Assembly: GCF_900128995.1 (NCBI RefSeq)
Contig: NZ_FQUE01000004.1
Coordinates: 124,001 to 188,000, forward strand
Direction of reading: 5' to 3'
Length of the DNA: 64,000 nt
DNA from: Loktanella atrilutea
GTDB lineage: Bacteria; Pseudomonadota; Alphaproteobacteria; Rhodobacterales; Rhodobacteraceae
The notes beneath the pieces are model-generated. The model ran no database searches, was not told the DNA's origin, and saw nothing but the letters and a program-made list of their open reading frames with translations. Below, piece after piece: positions 17,808-31,487 of this stretch (position 1 is its first letter; the number at the start of each line of letters is the position of its first letter). Both the position numbers and the translations under genes were made by a program.

Positions 17808-18881
17808 TCAGCCGAAGCGCGCCGGCGACAGGGCGCGGGCGAGGTCGGCACCGATCTCTGGCACCCGCCCGGCCACGACATCCGCGATCAGCGCCGAGGC
17901 GGCGGGCGCGGTCTGGAAGCCATAGCCGCCCTGTCCCGCGCACCAGACGAAGGACGGCGCATCCACCGCCCGGCCCAGCACCAGCTGCCGGTCTGGCGCG
18001 AATGTCCGCAAGCCCGCCCAGGTGGCGATCGGGCGCGTCACCTCCGGCGTGACGTAGTCCTGATAGCGGTACAGCCCCTCGGCCAGCGTCATGTCGTCGG
18101 GATAGGCGTCGTGGGGATCGACGGGCTCCTCCTCGGCCGGAGAAACGAGCAGCGCGCCCGCATCGGGCTTGGCGTACCAGCGCTCTCCCGGGCCGAACAT
18201 CATCGGCCAGCCGCGCAGGTCGTGCCCGCCGGGGGCCGCCAGCCGCGCCATCGACCGGCGCATCGGCTGCAGGCCCAGCGTCCTGACGCCCGCCATCGCC
18301 GCGACCTGATCGGCCCAGGCCCCCGCCGCGTTGACCAGTATTGACGCGGTCACGTCGCCCTGCGGCGTGATCACCCGCCAGCCGTCGCCTTCGCGCGCGA
18401 TCGCGCTGACGCGCGAGGCCGCCATCAGCGTGCCGCCGTTCCCACGCATCTCGCGCAGGAAGTTCTGCATCAACAGTTCCGTGTCGATGTCCCAAGCATC
18501 CGCATGATACCCGGCCCGGTCCGCGTGATCCGACAGGATCGGCACCAGCTCGCGCGCCTCGTCGGTCGAAATCTCCTCCAGCCCCATATGCGCCAGATCG
18601 GCCGCGAAGGCGGCGCGGTCGTCGGCGCTGCCCAGCAGCAGCAATCCGCGCGGCGACAGCACGCCGCCGTTGGCACCCTCGTGGAAGGGGCGGCTGGCGG
18701 TGTTCAGGGCGACCGTCGTGGGCTTGCCGTAGGTCTCCTCGAACAGCGCCGCCGACCGGCCGGAGCTGTGGTAGCCGGTCTGCGCCTCCGCCTCGATCAG
18801 CGTGACGCGGCCCAGATGCGACAGGCGTGCGGCGGCCGAAATGCCGGCGATGCCGCCGCCGATGACGATGAAGTCGCTCAT
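17808..18881 (-). CDS. FAD-dependent amino-acid oxidase/dehydrogenase (DAO family)
   Basis: 357 residues beginning MSDFIVIGGGIAGISAAARL, the Rossmann FAD motif, followed by YHSSGRSAALFEETYG. The C-terminal GQGGYGFQTAPAASALIADV is the usual second FAD contact. Members oxidise the C-N bond of glycine, sarcosine or D-amino acids, or oxidise 2-hydroxy acids. The ATG overlaps the stop of the aldo/keto reductase upstream by four bases, so the two are probably co-expressed. Confidence 0.85.
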   Translation of the reverse strand: MSDFIVIGGGIAGISAAARLSHLGRVTLIEAEAQTGYHSSGRSAALFEETYGKPTTVALNTASRPFHEGANGGVLSPRGLLLLGSADDRAAFAADLAHMGLEEISTDEARELVPILSDHADRAGYHADAWDIDTELLMQNFLREMRGNGGTLMAASRVSAIAREGDGWRVITPQGDVTASILVNAAGAWADQVAAMAGVRTLGLQPMRRSMARLAAPGGHDLRGWPMMFGPGERWYAKPDAGALLVSPAEEEPVDPHDAYPDDMTLAEGLYRYQDYVTPEVTRPIATWAGLRTFAPDRQLVLGRAVDAPSFVWCAGQGGYGFQTAPAASALIADVVAGRVPEIGADLARALSPARFG

Positions 18882-19810
18882 GCTTCCTCCAGCCGGTCGG
18901 TCGCGGGGGGCGGCGTCGGCGACAAGGCAGTGATCCGGTCGTAAAGGTCCTGCGTCATCTGGAACGCATTGGCGGCCAATGACGGGTCCAGCTGCGCCAC
19001 GGACCTGGCCGAGACGATGGGCGAAGGCGCCGTCGGATGCGCCGCGACCCAGGCCACCGCCAGCGTCGCCGCATCGGTCCCGACCTCCGCCGCGATGTCG
19101 GCCAGCGCCGCGCCCGCGTCGTGCATCCAGTCCCGGCCATAGCGGGCGGCATACATCTTGTCCTCTGACAGGCGGCCCGTCTCGCCGCGCGCATATTTGC
19201 CCGTCAGCAGACCGCCGCCCAACGGCGAATAGGAACAGACCTGAATACCCTGATCCGCCGCCATCGGCAGGATCTCCACCTCGGCCTGCCGCTTCACGAG
19301 GTTGTACATCGGCTGCATCACGTCGATCCGGGTGTCGAGCGCGGCGCAGACCGCCTGCGCCTTCATGACCTGCCACGCAGCGTAGTTGCTGACGCCGATA
19401 TGCCGGATCGCCCCGTCCGCCTGCAGGCGGGCCATGGTGGTAAAGGTCTCCTCCAGCGGCGTGTCGGCGTCCCAGCGGTGCAGATACAGCAGGTCGACGC
19501 TGTCCATTCCCAACTGGCCGCGACAGATGTCGAACTGCTGCAGGATGTTGGCGCGCCCGGCCCCGCCGGCATAGCCGACCTTGGTCGCAAGGTAGATCGC
19601 GTCACGCTCCTCCGCCACCATCGGGCCCAGCAGCTTTTCGCTCGCGCCTTCGGTATAGCGCACGGCGGTGTCGAAGTGGTTCACCCCGGCGGCGCGGGCG
19701 GCGTCGTGCATGGCACGGCTTTCTGCTGCATCGGCGCGGCCGCCGAACTGCATGGTGCCGAATGTCAGGCGGGACAGGGCGGTCCCATCGCGTGTGTGCA
19801 GATGTTTCAT
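18878..19810 (-). CDS. Aldo/keto reductase
   Basis: 310 residues from the ATG at 19810. The catalytic tetrad is visible as Asp in FDTAVRY, Tyr in RYTEGASE, Lys in ATKVGYAGG and His in LLYLHRWDAD. The C-terminal NADPH-binding stretch contains SARSVAQLD. It should reduce an aldehyde or sugar carbonyl with NADPH in the cytoplasm. It is translationally coupled to the FAD oxidase gene; the shared substrate, if any, is unknown. Confidence 0.9.
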   Translation of the reverse strand: MKHLHTRDGTALSRLTFGTMQFGGRADAAESRAMHDAARAAGVNHFDTAVRYTEGASEKLLGPMVAEERDAIYLATKVGYAGGAGRANILQQFDICRGQLGMDSVDLLYLHRWDADTPLEETFTTMARLQADGAIRHIGVSNYAAWQVMKAQAVCAALDTRIDVMQPMYNLVKRQAEVEILPMAADQGIQVCSYSPLGGGLLTGKYARGETGRLSEDKMYAARYGRDWMHDAGAALADIAAEVGTDAATLAVAWVAAHPTAPSPIVSARSVAQLDPSLAANAFQMTQDLYDRITALSPTPPPATDRLEEA

Positions 19811-20057
19811 GCGCCAAGGTGTGGCACGCCGCCCGCCCGGACGGAAGGGGGGCATCGCCCGGTCGTGGGGAAAGCACCCAAGTCATGCGACGGCAAAGGT
19901 CAAGGCAGGTCCCCGAAAACCTCTCTCCTCGCACGCCGGATCGTGTCGCGGCCAAAGCGGCCCCATCACGCACGCAGATACCGCCGCCCAGACATTTTCC
20001 CCAACACACGCCCGGCCTTGCCAACGCAGGCTTGGCTTTCCCAACGCAGGCCCGGCG

Positions 20058-20408
20058 TCAGATCAGCGCCATCCGTTCCGCCCGTTCAGGGTCGGGGAAG
20101 GGGCGGTAAAGCGCGATATCGACGTCGCCCACCATCTGGTGGACGGTTGTATAAAGCCGTTCGGTCATGTCGTCCTTGGCCGCGGTAAAGCGGAACGCCC
20201 GGTCAAGCTGGGTCATGTCATCGACCTCGATTTCCAGCAGGAAATCCCGCGCCCGCGGCGCGCCGAACCCCAGCTTGCGGCGGCACATGCGCCATGACCG
20301 GATCACGCCGCTGGCTTCCAGATGCTTCATCCATGCCTCCACCGCGACGGCAAAGGCGATCGCCTTGGTATTCTCCTGCAGATCGATGGAGCAGTGATAG
20401 AGGTTCAT
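20058..20408 (-). CDS. DUF6614-like small protein
   Basis: 116 residues from the ATG at 20408 (MNLYHCSIDLQENTKAIAFA). LGFGAPRARDFLLEIEVDDM and the ending YRPFPDPERAERMAL match, from memory, a small alphaproteobacterial family of unknown role. The ferredoxin-like alternation of strands and helices and the lack of a signal peptide suggest a cytoplasmic dimer. It lies beyond the terminator of the xdh/BMP operon, so it is probably a separate unit. Confidence 0.65.
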   Translation of the reverse strand: MNLYHCSIDLQENTKAIAFAVAVEAWMKHLEASGVIRSWRMCRRKLGFGAPRARDFLLEIEVDDMTQLDRAFRFTAAKDDMTERLYTTVHQMVGDVDIALYRPFPDPERAERMALI

Positions 20409-20488
20409 GGCAATCCCGGCAAAGAGCGTCCTGCGCCCCACCATGGCGTCAAACCGCTAACAAGTGGTTGAAGCCCGTCCCCCAAGGC

Positions 20489-20518
20489 AAAAGGGGCCCG
20501 CCGATCCCGGCAGGCCCC
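20489..20518 (-). terminator. Rho-independent terminator of the xdh/BMP operon
   Basis: On the minus strand GGGGCCTGCCG, loop GGAT, then CGGCGGGCCCC form an 11-bp stem with one G-T wobble, directly followed by TTTT. It lies 22 bases after the BMP binding-protein stop. Confidence 0.8.
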
Positions 20519-20540
20519 CCGCATGATCGACCCAACAGGA

Positions 20541-21626
20541 TCAGGACGGAATGTCGCCCTCGATCCCCTCGACGTAGAAGTTCATGCCCTGCAGGGTGCC
20601 GTCGTCGGCGGTCTCGCCCTCGGCCAGCCAGGCCGATCCGTCCTGCTTGTTCAGCGGCCCGGTAAAGGGATGCGTCTCTCCGGCGCCGATGGAATCGCGC
20701 AGCGCCTCGGCACTGGCCTTCACCTCGGCCGGCACCGCGTCGGATATCTCGCCGATCTTGACCATGCCGTCGCCGATGCCTTCCCAGACCTGATGCGTTT
20801 CCCACGTGCCATCCATCACCGCGCGGGTGCGGTCGATGTAGTAGGGCGCCCAGTTGTCGATGATCGACGACACGCGCGGGTTGGGCGCATATTCCGCCAT
20901 GTCGGACGCCTGACCGAAGGTGATGACGTCGCCCTTGGCCTGCGCCGCCGCCTGCGGCGCGGTGGAATCGGTGTGCTGCAGGATCACGTCGGCACCCTGC
21001 TCGATCAGCACGTTGGCGGCCTCGGCCTCCTTCGCGGGATCGAACCAGGTGTAGGCCCAGACGATCTTGAACTGCACGTCCGGGTTCACCGCCTTGGCGG
21101 CGAGGTAGGAGGAGTTGATGCCGCGGATGACCTCGGGAATCGGGAAGGACCCGATGTAGCCGATCACGTTCGACTTGGTCATGTGGCCCGCGATATGCCC
21201 CTGCACCGCCCGGCCCTCGTAGAAGCGGGCGGAATAGGTGGCGAGGTTCGGCGCGTCCTTGAAACCGGTCGCATGCTCGAACTTCACGTCCGGAAACTTC
21301 GCCGCGACCTCGACCGTCTGGTCCATGTAGCCGAAGGAGGTGGTGAAGATCAGGTTGGCGCCCTTCAGCGCCATGTCGGTCATCACGCGAACGGCGTCCG
21401 GGCCCTCGGGAACCGATTCCACGAACATCGTCTCGACCTTGTCACCGAATTCCTGCTCGACCGCGAGGCGTCCCTCGTTGTGCTGGTAGGTCCAGCCGCC
21501 GTCGCCCACCGGGCCGACGAAGATGAAGCCGACCTTGGTCTTCGCATCCTGCGCAAGCGCCGGCAGGCCGGTCAGGCCCAGTGCCGCGGCAGCGGCCCCG
21601 CTGGCCAGCAGAGTTCTTCTTTTCAT
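20541..21626 (-). CDS. BMP-family (nucleoside/purine-type) ABC transporter substrate-binding protein
   Basis: 361 residues with a signal peptide (MKRRTLLASGAAAAALGLTG). The mature part shows VGFIFVGPVGDGGWTYQH, the start motif of the BMP/PnrA family, and VIGYIGSFPIPEVIRGINS. BMP proteins bind nucleosides or related purines in the periplasm. It is the last gene of the minus-strand series with two permeases, an ATPase and xdhABC, which supports uptake of purines for oxidation by xanthine dehydrogenase. Confidence 0.92.
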   Translation of the reverse strand: MKRRTLLASGAAAAALGLTGLPALAQDAKTKVGFIFVGPVGDGGWTYQHNEGRLAVEQEFGDKVETMFVESVPEGPDAVRVMTDMALKGANLIFTTSFGYMDQTVEVAAKFPDVKFEHATGFKDAPNLATYSARFYEGRAVQGHIAGHMTKSNVIGYIGSFPIPEVIRGINSSYLAAKAVNPDVQFKIVWAYTWFDPAKEAEAANVLIEQGADVILQHTDSTAPQAAAQAKGDVITFGQASDMAEYAPNPRVSSIIDNWAPYYIDRTRAVMDGTWETHQVWEGIGDGMVKIGEISDAVPAEVKASAEALRDSIGAGETHPFTGPLNKQDGSAWLAEGETADDGTLQGMNFYVEGIEGDIPS

Positions 21627-21651
21627 TGATCTTTTCCCCTGTTGTGCCGCG

Positions 21652-22566
21652 TTACCGTGCGGCGTGAAAGATACGGCCCAGTGACCCGGGCGCCCGTCCG
21701 GTGGACATGATCACCAGAACCGCGATGGTGGCAAGATAGGGCGACATCGAAAGATACTCGACCGGCACCGCCACGCCCGCCGCCTGCAGATTAAGCTGCA
21801 GCACCGTGACCCCGCCGAAAAGATAGGCGCCCAGTACCAGACGCCCCGGTTTCCAGCTGGCGAAGACCACGATCGCCAGCGCGATCCAGCCCGCGCCCGC
21901 CGTCATGCCTTCGGTCCACTGCGGCACCCGCACGAGGCTCAGGTAGGCCCCGCCCAGCCCCGCGCAGGCCCCGCCGAACGTGATCGCCAGCATCCGCGTG
22001 CGCCGCACGTGATAGCCCAGCGCATGGGCCGCGTCGTGGTTTTCGCCCACCGCCCGCAGGATCAGGCCCCCGCGGGTGCGGTTGAGGAACCACCAGACCC
22101 CCGCCACGATCCCGAGGCCCACATAGACCATCGGATCGTGCTGGAACACGATGGGCCCGACGACCGGGATGTCGCCCAGCAGCGGGATATGGATGTCCGG
22201 AAACGCCGGCGCCCGGATGCCGAGGTAGCTTTGCCCCATCAGCGCCGACAGCCCCAGCCCGAACAGCGTCAGCGCAAGGCCGGTCGCCACCTGGTTCGAC
22301 AGCAGGAACTGCGTCAGCAACCCAAAGAGCAGCGACAGCAGCGCCCCGCCCAGCGCGGCCCCGAGGAACCCCAGCCAGGGCGACCCGGTCGCCGTCGCCA
22401 CGATGAACCCGCAGACCGCCCCGGTGATCATCATCCCCTCGACGCCAAGGTTCAGCACGCCGGCGCGTTCGACGACAAGCTCTCCGATCGCGGCCAGCAG
22501 GATCGGCGTGGCAGCCACCATGAGGGACGCCAGCAGCAGGATCGGGTTGATCGCACTTAGATCCAT
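21652..22566 (-). CDS. BMP-type ABC transporter permease 2
   Basis: 304 residues, about eight to nine hydrophobic segments. LAAIGELVVERAGVLNLGVE and GMMITGAVCGF are the conserved block of branched-type sugar/nucleoside permeases. FLLSNQVATGLALTLFGLGL is also typical. The ATG overlaps the previous permease stop by one base (TGATG), a sign of translational coupling. It forms the membrane channel with the permease at 22566-23648. Confidence 0.92.
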   Translation of the reverse strand: MDLSAINPILLLASLMVAATPILLAAIGELVVERAGVLNLGVEGMMITGAVCGFIVATATGSPWLGFLGAALGGALLSLLFGLLTQFLLSNQVATGLALTLFGLGLSALMGQSYLGIRAPAFPDIHIPLLGDIPVVGPIVFQHDPMVYVGLGIVAGVWWFLNRTRGGLILRAVGENHDAAHALGYHVRRTRMLAITFGGACAGLGGAYLSLVRVPQWTEGMTAGAGWIALAIVVFASWKPGRLVLGAYLFGGVTVLQLNLQAAGVAVPVEYLSMSPYLATIAVLVIMSTGRAPGSLGRIFHAAR

Positions 22567-23648
22567 CACGCCACCTTTCTGGCGGCGAACCGCACGCGGT
22601 AATGGGTCAGCACGTCGACCGCGAGCAGAAAGAACAACAGCATCCCCTGCAGCAGCGAAATCGCCGCCGCGGGCAGGCCTAGGTTGCTCTGCGCGATGCC
22701 GCCGCCGATATAGGTCAGCGCCATCAGCCCCCCCGCCAGCAAAATGCCCACCGGGTGCAACCGCCCGAGGAAGGCCACGATGATCGCGGTGAACCCGTAG
22801 CCCACGTTGAAGTCGATCGTGACCTGCCCCGCGGGGCCCGCCACCTCGAACAGCCCCGCCATGCCGGCCAGCGCCCCCGACAGGCCCATGCAGATCAGCA
22901 CCATCCGCGCCGGGTCGACCCCCGCGAACCGCGCCGCCCGCGGCGCCTGTCCCGCCAGCCGCACCTGAAAGCCGAAGATGTGCCGCGCCAGCACGACATA
23001 GGCAAAGATCACCGCGATCAGCGCGGCCACCACGCCCCAGTGCAGGCCGGTCCCCGCCACCAGCTCCAGATTCGCGGCGCTCGGATACTGCGCCAGATTG
23101 CGGCTGCCGGGAAATCCCATGCCGTCCGGGTTCTTCATCGGCCCCAGCGCCATCGCCGCCAGCAGGCTCTCGGCCACGTAGACCAGCATCAGCGACACGA
23201 GGATCTCGTTGGTGCCGAACTTCACCTTCAGCACGCCGGGGATCATCGCCCAGACCCAGCCGCCAAAAGCCCCTGCGACAATCATCAGCGGAAAGATCCA
23301 CCGCGTCTCGGCGGGATAGAGCGCCAGCCCCACCGCCGCCCCGCAAAGCGCGCCGATGATGTACTGCCCCTCGGCTCCGATGTTCCAGATCCCCGCGCGA
23401 AAGCCGAAACTCAGCCCCACGGCGATCAGCACCAGCGGCGCCCCCTTGATCAGCAGCTGCGGGCGATAGAACCAGGCGAACTCCGAAAACAGCGGGTCAA
23501 GGAAGATCGTCCGGATCACCGCCACCGGGTTCTTGCCCAGCGCGGCGAACAGCACGCCGCCCACCAGCATGGTCAGCACGACCGCCAGCACCGGTGCCGC
23601 ATAACTCCACAGCCGGCTTGGCTGCGGCCGCTTGTCCAGCACGATCAT
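22566..23648 (-). CDS. BMP-type ABC transporter permease 1
   Basis: 360 residues starting MIVLDKRPQPSRLWSYAAP, with about ten membrane spans. Family signs are LSFGFRAGIWNIGAEGQYII and FGTNEILVSLMLVYVAESLL. Its start is 168 bases after the ATPase gene; that gap carries an inverted dispersed repeat (23770-23792), the only sizeable break in the operon. The partner permease follows with a one-base overlap. Confidence 0.92.
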   Translation of the reverse strand: MIVLDKRPQPSRLWSYAAPVLAVVLTMLVGGVLFAALGKNPVAVIRTIFLDPLFSEFAWFYRPQLLIKGAPLVLIAVGLSFGFRAGIWNIGAEGQYIIGALCGAAVGLALYPAETRWIFPLMIVAGAFGGWVWAMIPGVLKVKFGTNEILVSLMLVYVAESLLAAMALGPMKNPDGMGFPGSRNLAQYPSAANLELVAGTGLHWGVVAALIAVIFAYVVLARHIFGFQVRLAGQAPRAARFAGVDPARMVLICMGLSGALAGMAGLFEVAGPAGQVTIDFNVGYGFTAIIVAFLGRLHPVGILLAGGLMALTYIGGGIAQSNLGLPAAAISLLQGMLLFFLLAVDVLTHYRVRFAARKVA

Positions 23649-23769
23649 GTCCGCGCCCCCTGATTCATCCAGCCGGACAGTCGCGCGCCCCGATAAGCGA
23701 AAGAAGCGGCATGCAGCTTCGAGACTGCAGCGCCATCAGCGAGCGCCGCCACCCGAACGACCGCACCTC

Positions 23770-23792
23770 TCCTCGCTTTTTTCCAAATACTC
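23770..23792 (-). repeat. Dispersed repeat tail, copy 3 (inverted)
   Basis: On the minus strand it reads GAGTATTTGGAAAAAAGCGA then GGA, one base shorter than the copy at 6448. It sits between the ATPase and first permease genes of the BMP transporter. No strong long hairpin is adjacent. Confidence 0.65.
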
Positions 23793-23816
23793 GCCCGCGG
23801 CAGGCGTTCCACAGCC

Positions 23817-25330
<1,514 letters not shown>

Positions 25331-25334
<4 letters not shown>

Positions 25335-26064
25335 CCGGCGTCCTCGGTCCGCACATCATCGCGTCCCAGCATCGCCATGGCCACGCCGATGGCAATGGCC
25401 TGCGGATGTTTTCCAAGCGCGGGGTCACCGATCGGACACGCGATGCGCGCGATATGGGCAGGGGCGTGGCCCAGCGCTGCCAGCCGCCCCCGGAACCGCG
25501 CCCATTTCGTCGCCGACCCGATCAGCCCGGCGCTGGCAAAGGGCCGCGACAGCACCGCGTGACACAGCGCAAGGTCGATCTCGTGGCTGTAGGTCAGGAT
25601 CAGGTGATGTGCCCCGTCCGGCGCATGGGCCACCGCCCGCGCCGGATCGGCGGCCACCAGCGTCGTCACGGGCGCATCCGCCGGGAACCTGTCCGCCGCC
25701 GTATCGACCCAGGTGATCTCCCACTCGGGCAGCGGCGCCATGACGCCGACCAGCGCCCGCCCCACATGCCCCGCACCCCAGATCCAGAGCGGCGCACCGG
25801 GCGCAGCCTCCAGCCCCGCGGCGGCGGTGAAGTCCAGCGTCACCGACCCGCCGCAGCATTGCCCCAGCGCCGGCCCGAGCGGCAGTGTCAGCGCATCCGC
25901 CGTCCGCCCCGCGGCCAGCATGGCGCGGGCATGGGCCATCGCCTGCCACTCCAGCGCGCCGCCGCCGATGGTGCCTTCGGTCCGGTCCGCCCAGACCATC
26001 ATCTGCGTGCCCGCCCCGCGGGGCACCGACCCCGCCGTGCGGGTCACAGTGATGCGGATGCCGC

Positions 26065-26068
<4 letters not shown>
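25331..26068 (-). CDS. xdhC: Xanthine dehydrogenase accessory protein XdhC
   Basis: 245 residues. VTRTAGSVPRGAGTQMMVW, EGTIGGGALEWQAMAHARAM and LGQCCGGSV are the XdhC/CoxI motifs. The late GSATKWARFRGRLAALGH is the second conserved block, followed by CPIGDPALGKHP. XdhC binds the molybdenum cofactor, promotes its sulfuration and inserts it into XdhB. It is shorter than the roughly 300-residue Rhodobacter capsulatus protein, mainly at the N-terminus, but the ATGA overlap with xdhB fixes the start. No truncation of core motifs is seen. Confidence 0.9.
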
Positions 26069-28475
<2,407 letters not shown>

Positions 28476-28479
<4 letters not shown>

Positions 28480-29849
28480 GCGGTGATCCTCCGCAGGTCC
28501 ACATCGCCGCCGGACAGATCCGCGAGATACCGCTGCAGCATGTTCCGCGCCGCCTCCAGCCTATAGGCGCTGCTGGCGCGCATGTCGCTCATCGGCTGGA
28601 AGTCCTCGGCAAAGGCGGGCAGGGCGGCCTTTACGGTTTCGGGCGCCCACGGCCGGCCGATGAGGGAGGATTCGACCGAAGAGGCCCGTTTTGGCACCCC
28701 CGCCATGCCCCCGAAGGCGATTCGCGCCGCCGTCACGGTGCCATCCGCGACGGTCACGTCGAAGCCGCCGCAGACGGCAGAGATGTCCTGATCGAATCGC
28801 TTGCTCAGCTTGTAGACCCGGTGCGCGGTCCGGCCGCGCGGGATCGTCACGCCGGTCACGAACTCGCCCGGCTGCCGGTCCTGCTTGCCGTAGGACAGGA
28901 AGAAATCCTCCAGCGGCAGGTCGCGCGACACGTCGCCGCGGCGCAGGTGCAGCGTGGCCCCCAGCGCGATCAGCGCCGGCGGGTTGTCACCGATCGGGCT
29001 GCCGTTGGCGATGTTGCCGCCGATCGTCGCCGCGTTCCGCACCTGGACCGAGCCGTAGCGGCGGATCATCTGCGCGTAGGACGGGTAGTCATCGGCCACC
29101 GCCTCCAGCACGCGGGTCATGGTGACGCCCGCGCCGAAGCGGATGGCATCGTCGGTCACCGCGATGCCCTGCAGGTCGGTGCAGGCCTGCAGGAAGGCCA
29201 CCTTGCCCAGATCGCGGAACTGCTTGGTGACCCAGAGACCGACATCCGTCGCCCCCGCGATCAGCGTGCCGTCGGGATTGTCCAGATACCACGCCGCCAG
29301 CGCATCGGCCGTGGCCGGCGCCGCGTCGGTTGCTGGCGCGCCCTCCTTGGCCGGTTCGATCCGGCCCGGATCGTCGCGCATGTGCCCCGGCACCGCAGCA
29401 CCTTCCGCGGCCTGTGCCGCGCGCACGATGGGGGCATAGCCGGTGCAGCGGCACAGGTTCCCCGCCAGCTGGTCGTCGTGGTCGGTGCGGCCGTTCAGAT
29501 GCGCCACCGCCATGCTGACGACGAAGCCCGGCGTGCAGAATCCGCATTGCGAGCCGTGGTGGTCCACCATCGCCCGCTGCACCGGGTGCAGCCCGTCGGG
29601 CCCCGCGATCCCCTCGACCGTGCGCACCGCCTTGCCGGCCAGCTGCGGCAGGAACAGGATGCAGGCGTTCAGCGCCTGCGCGCCATGGTCGTCCGTCACC
29701 ATGACCGTGCAGGCGCCGCAGTCGCCCTCGTTGCACCCCTCCTTGGTCCCGCAAAGGCCGCGTCGGGTCCGCAGCCAGTCCAGAAGGGTGACCGTGGGGG
29801 CCACATCCGCCGTGACAGTCTCTCCGTTCAGAAGAAACGTGATGTCCAT
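28476..29849 (-). CDS. xdhA: Xanthine dehydrogenase small subunit (2Fe-2S / FAD)
   Basis: 457 residues from the ATG at 29849. The two [2Fe-2S] clusters are marked by [15 protein letters not shown] and by [12 protein letters not shown] with [12 protein letters not shown]. After a Pro/Ala-rich linker the FAD domain shows [15 protein letters not shown] and [13 protein letters not shown]. It passes electrons from the molybdenum centre in XdhB to NAD. It overlaps xdhB by four bases and is the first gene of the operon that runs to the terminator at 20489. The open frame continues upstream through a repeat but lacks any family match there. Confidence 0.94.
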
Positions 29850-30283
29850 GTGAAAACCTGCCGCCTTACCAGTCTGTCGGGTCTTGGCGCGGCATCGATG
29901 CGGCGTAGATGGCGGCCCCCGGTTTGGATCACAAAACCCGGTCGCGGCGTCTTTGGCAAGGGTAGAGGGGGCGCTGCCCCCGGCCTGCGGCCCCCCCGAG
30001 GTATTTTTGACGAGAAGAAGAAGGGTGGACTGACGCGTCGCGGCGGCCCCGGCGCGGGCGGCTGCCGTGCCGTATCCTGTGTCGTCGGGTTGTGGGCCCT
30101 GTGCGAGGGCGGAGGGCGGACTGGCCGGTCGCGGAAACGGGGTGGTCGGCAGGACGCGGTCGCGACTGTCAGACGCTAACAGGCTTGCCAAGTGACGACT
30201 TTTGCTTACGCTTGGTCAGGATACATCGCCAAGCCTGCTAAAAAGCGAAATCAATGGGCGATGATCTCTCTGGGAGGGGAACC
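29850..30283. promoter_or_regulatory. Divergent xdhA / dctP intergenic region
   Basis: 434 bases without a convincing gene between the divergent starts of xdhA and dctP. The left half holds a dispersed repeat (29967-30020). The right half is locally AT-richer and contains an imperfect inverted repeat, CAGGCTTGCC (30180-30189) and GCCAAGCCTG (30228-30237), one mismatch. The promoters of both operons should lie here. GGGAGGGG before the dctP ATG is its ribosome site. Confidence 0.5.
29967..30020 (+). repeat. Dispersed hairpin + tail repeat, copy 4
   Basis: The hairpin GGGGGC-GCT-GCCCCC (29967-29981) is followed by GGCCTGCGGCCCCCCCGAGG and TATTTTTGACGAGAAGAAG. A close relative is at 42976-43028, and a diverged in-frame one is in xdhB. 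It is intergenic, between the xdhA and dctP promoter areas. Confidence 0.7.
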
Positions 30284-31414
30284 ATGACGACCAACAAGAC
30301 ATTCAACCGCCGATCGTTCCTGACGAAGTCCGCCGTCGCGGGGGGCGTCGCCACGGGCAGCATGCTGGCGGCACCCGCCGTCCTGGCGCAGTCGCCGCTT
30401 GTCGTGAAGATGCAGACATCGTGGAACGACGCCAACATCTGGCAGGACTTCGCCCGCGACTACGCCACCCGGGTCGAGGAGATGTCCGGCGGCCGCATGA
30501 AGATCGACGTGCTGCCCGCCGGCGCCGTCGTCGGCGCGTTCCAGGTGCTGGACGCGGTCAACGACGGCCTGATCGACGCGGCCCACTCGGTGCCCGTCTA
30601 CTGGTACGGCAAGAACAAGGCCGCGTCCCTGTTCGGCACCGGCCCGGTCTTCGGCGGGTCCGCAACAACCATGCTGTCGTGGTTCTATGCCGGCGGCGGG
30701 CTGGAGCTCTATGACGAGCTGACGCAGGAGATCATGGGTCTCGACATCGTCGGTCGCCTCGGCTTCCCGATGTTCGCGCAGCCCTTCGGCTGGTTCAAGA
30801 ACGAGGTCAACACCGTCGCCGACATGCAGGGGCTGAAGTACCGCACCGTCGGTCTGGCCGCCGACCTGATGGCCAAGATGGGCATGTCCGTGGCCCAGCT
30901 GCCGGGCGGAGAGATCGTGCCCGCGATGGAACGCGGCGTCATCGACGCCTTCGAGTTCAACAACCCGTCGTCGGACAAGGACTTCGGCGCGCAGGACGTG
31001 GCCAAGAACTACTACCTGTCGTCCTACCACCAGGCGTCCGAAAGCTTCGAGTTCCTGTTCTCGCGCACCTTCCTCGAGGATCTCGATCCCGACTTCCAGG
31101 CGATCCTGAAATACGGGGTAGAGGCGGCCTCGACCGCGAACACGGCCAAGGCGATGGACCGCTATTCCGCCGACCTGCAGTGGCTGCAGAACGACGCGGG
31201 CGTCACGATCCACCGGACGTCGAAGGAAATCCTCGACGCCCAGCTGCAGGCCTGGGACGAGCTGATTCCCGAACTGGAAGCCGATCCCTTCATGAAGAAG
31301 ACACTCGACAGCCAGCGCGCCTGGGTCGAGCGGGTCTCGTATTACGAGCTCATGAACTCTCCCGACTACGGGCTGGCCTACGATCACTACTTCCCCGGCA
31401 AGGTGAAGCTGTAA
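30284..31414 (+). CDS. TRAP transporter substrate-binding protein (DctP family, TakP-like)
   Basis: 376 residues. The signal contains twin arginines (FNRRSFLTKSAV), so export is probably by Tat. Family motifs include GGRMKIDVLPAGAVVGAFQ and the VADMQGLKYRT segment followed by LPGGEIVPAMERGVIDAFE. TakP-type proteins bind 2-oxo acids or similar organic anions. The ligand here is unknown; the downstream amidase suggests an amide or its acid product. The ATG at 30284 has a GGGAGGGG site. Confidence 0.9.
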   Translation: MTTNKTFNRRSFLTKSAVAGGVATGSMLAAPAVLAQSPLVVKMQTSWNDANIWQDFARDYATRVEEMSGGRMKIDVLPAGAVVGAFQVLDAVNDGLIDAAHSVPVYWYGKNKAASLFGTGPVFGGSATTMLSWFYAGGGLELYDELTQEIMGLDIVGRLGFPMFAQPFGWFKNEVNTVADMQGLKYRTVGLAADLMAKMGMSVAQLPGGEIVPAMERGVIDAFEFNNPSSDKDFGAQDVAKNYYLSSYHQASESFEFLFSRTFLEDLDPDFQAILKYGVEAASTANTAKAMDRYSADLQWLQNDAGVTIHRTSKEILDAQLQAWDELIPELEADPFMKKTLDSQRAWVERVSYYELMNSPDYGLAYDHYFPGKVKL

Positions 31415-31487
31415 TCCGGCCCACTTGGCCCTTCCTGAACCTCGGCGCAGCCCGCGCCGGGGTTTTTCGACGATCTGCGGGGACATC

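Noticed and set aside
20014-20053. CCAACGCAGGC twice in the gap between the DUF6614-like gene and the aldo/keto reductase
   Set aside because: Only two short copies, not part of a longer array and with no spacer regularity, so neither a CRISPR nor an attachment site.
30180-30237. Inverted repeat CAGGCTTGCC / GCCAAGCCTG before dctP as IS or attachment ends
   Set aside because: The arms are 10 bp with a mismatch, only 38 bases apart, and no transposase or target duplication is present. It is kept only as a possible operator.
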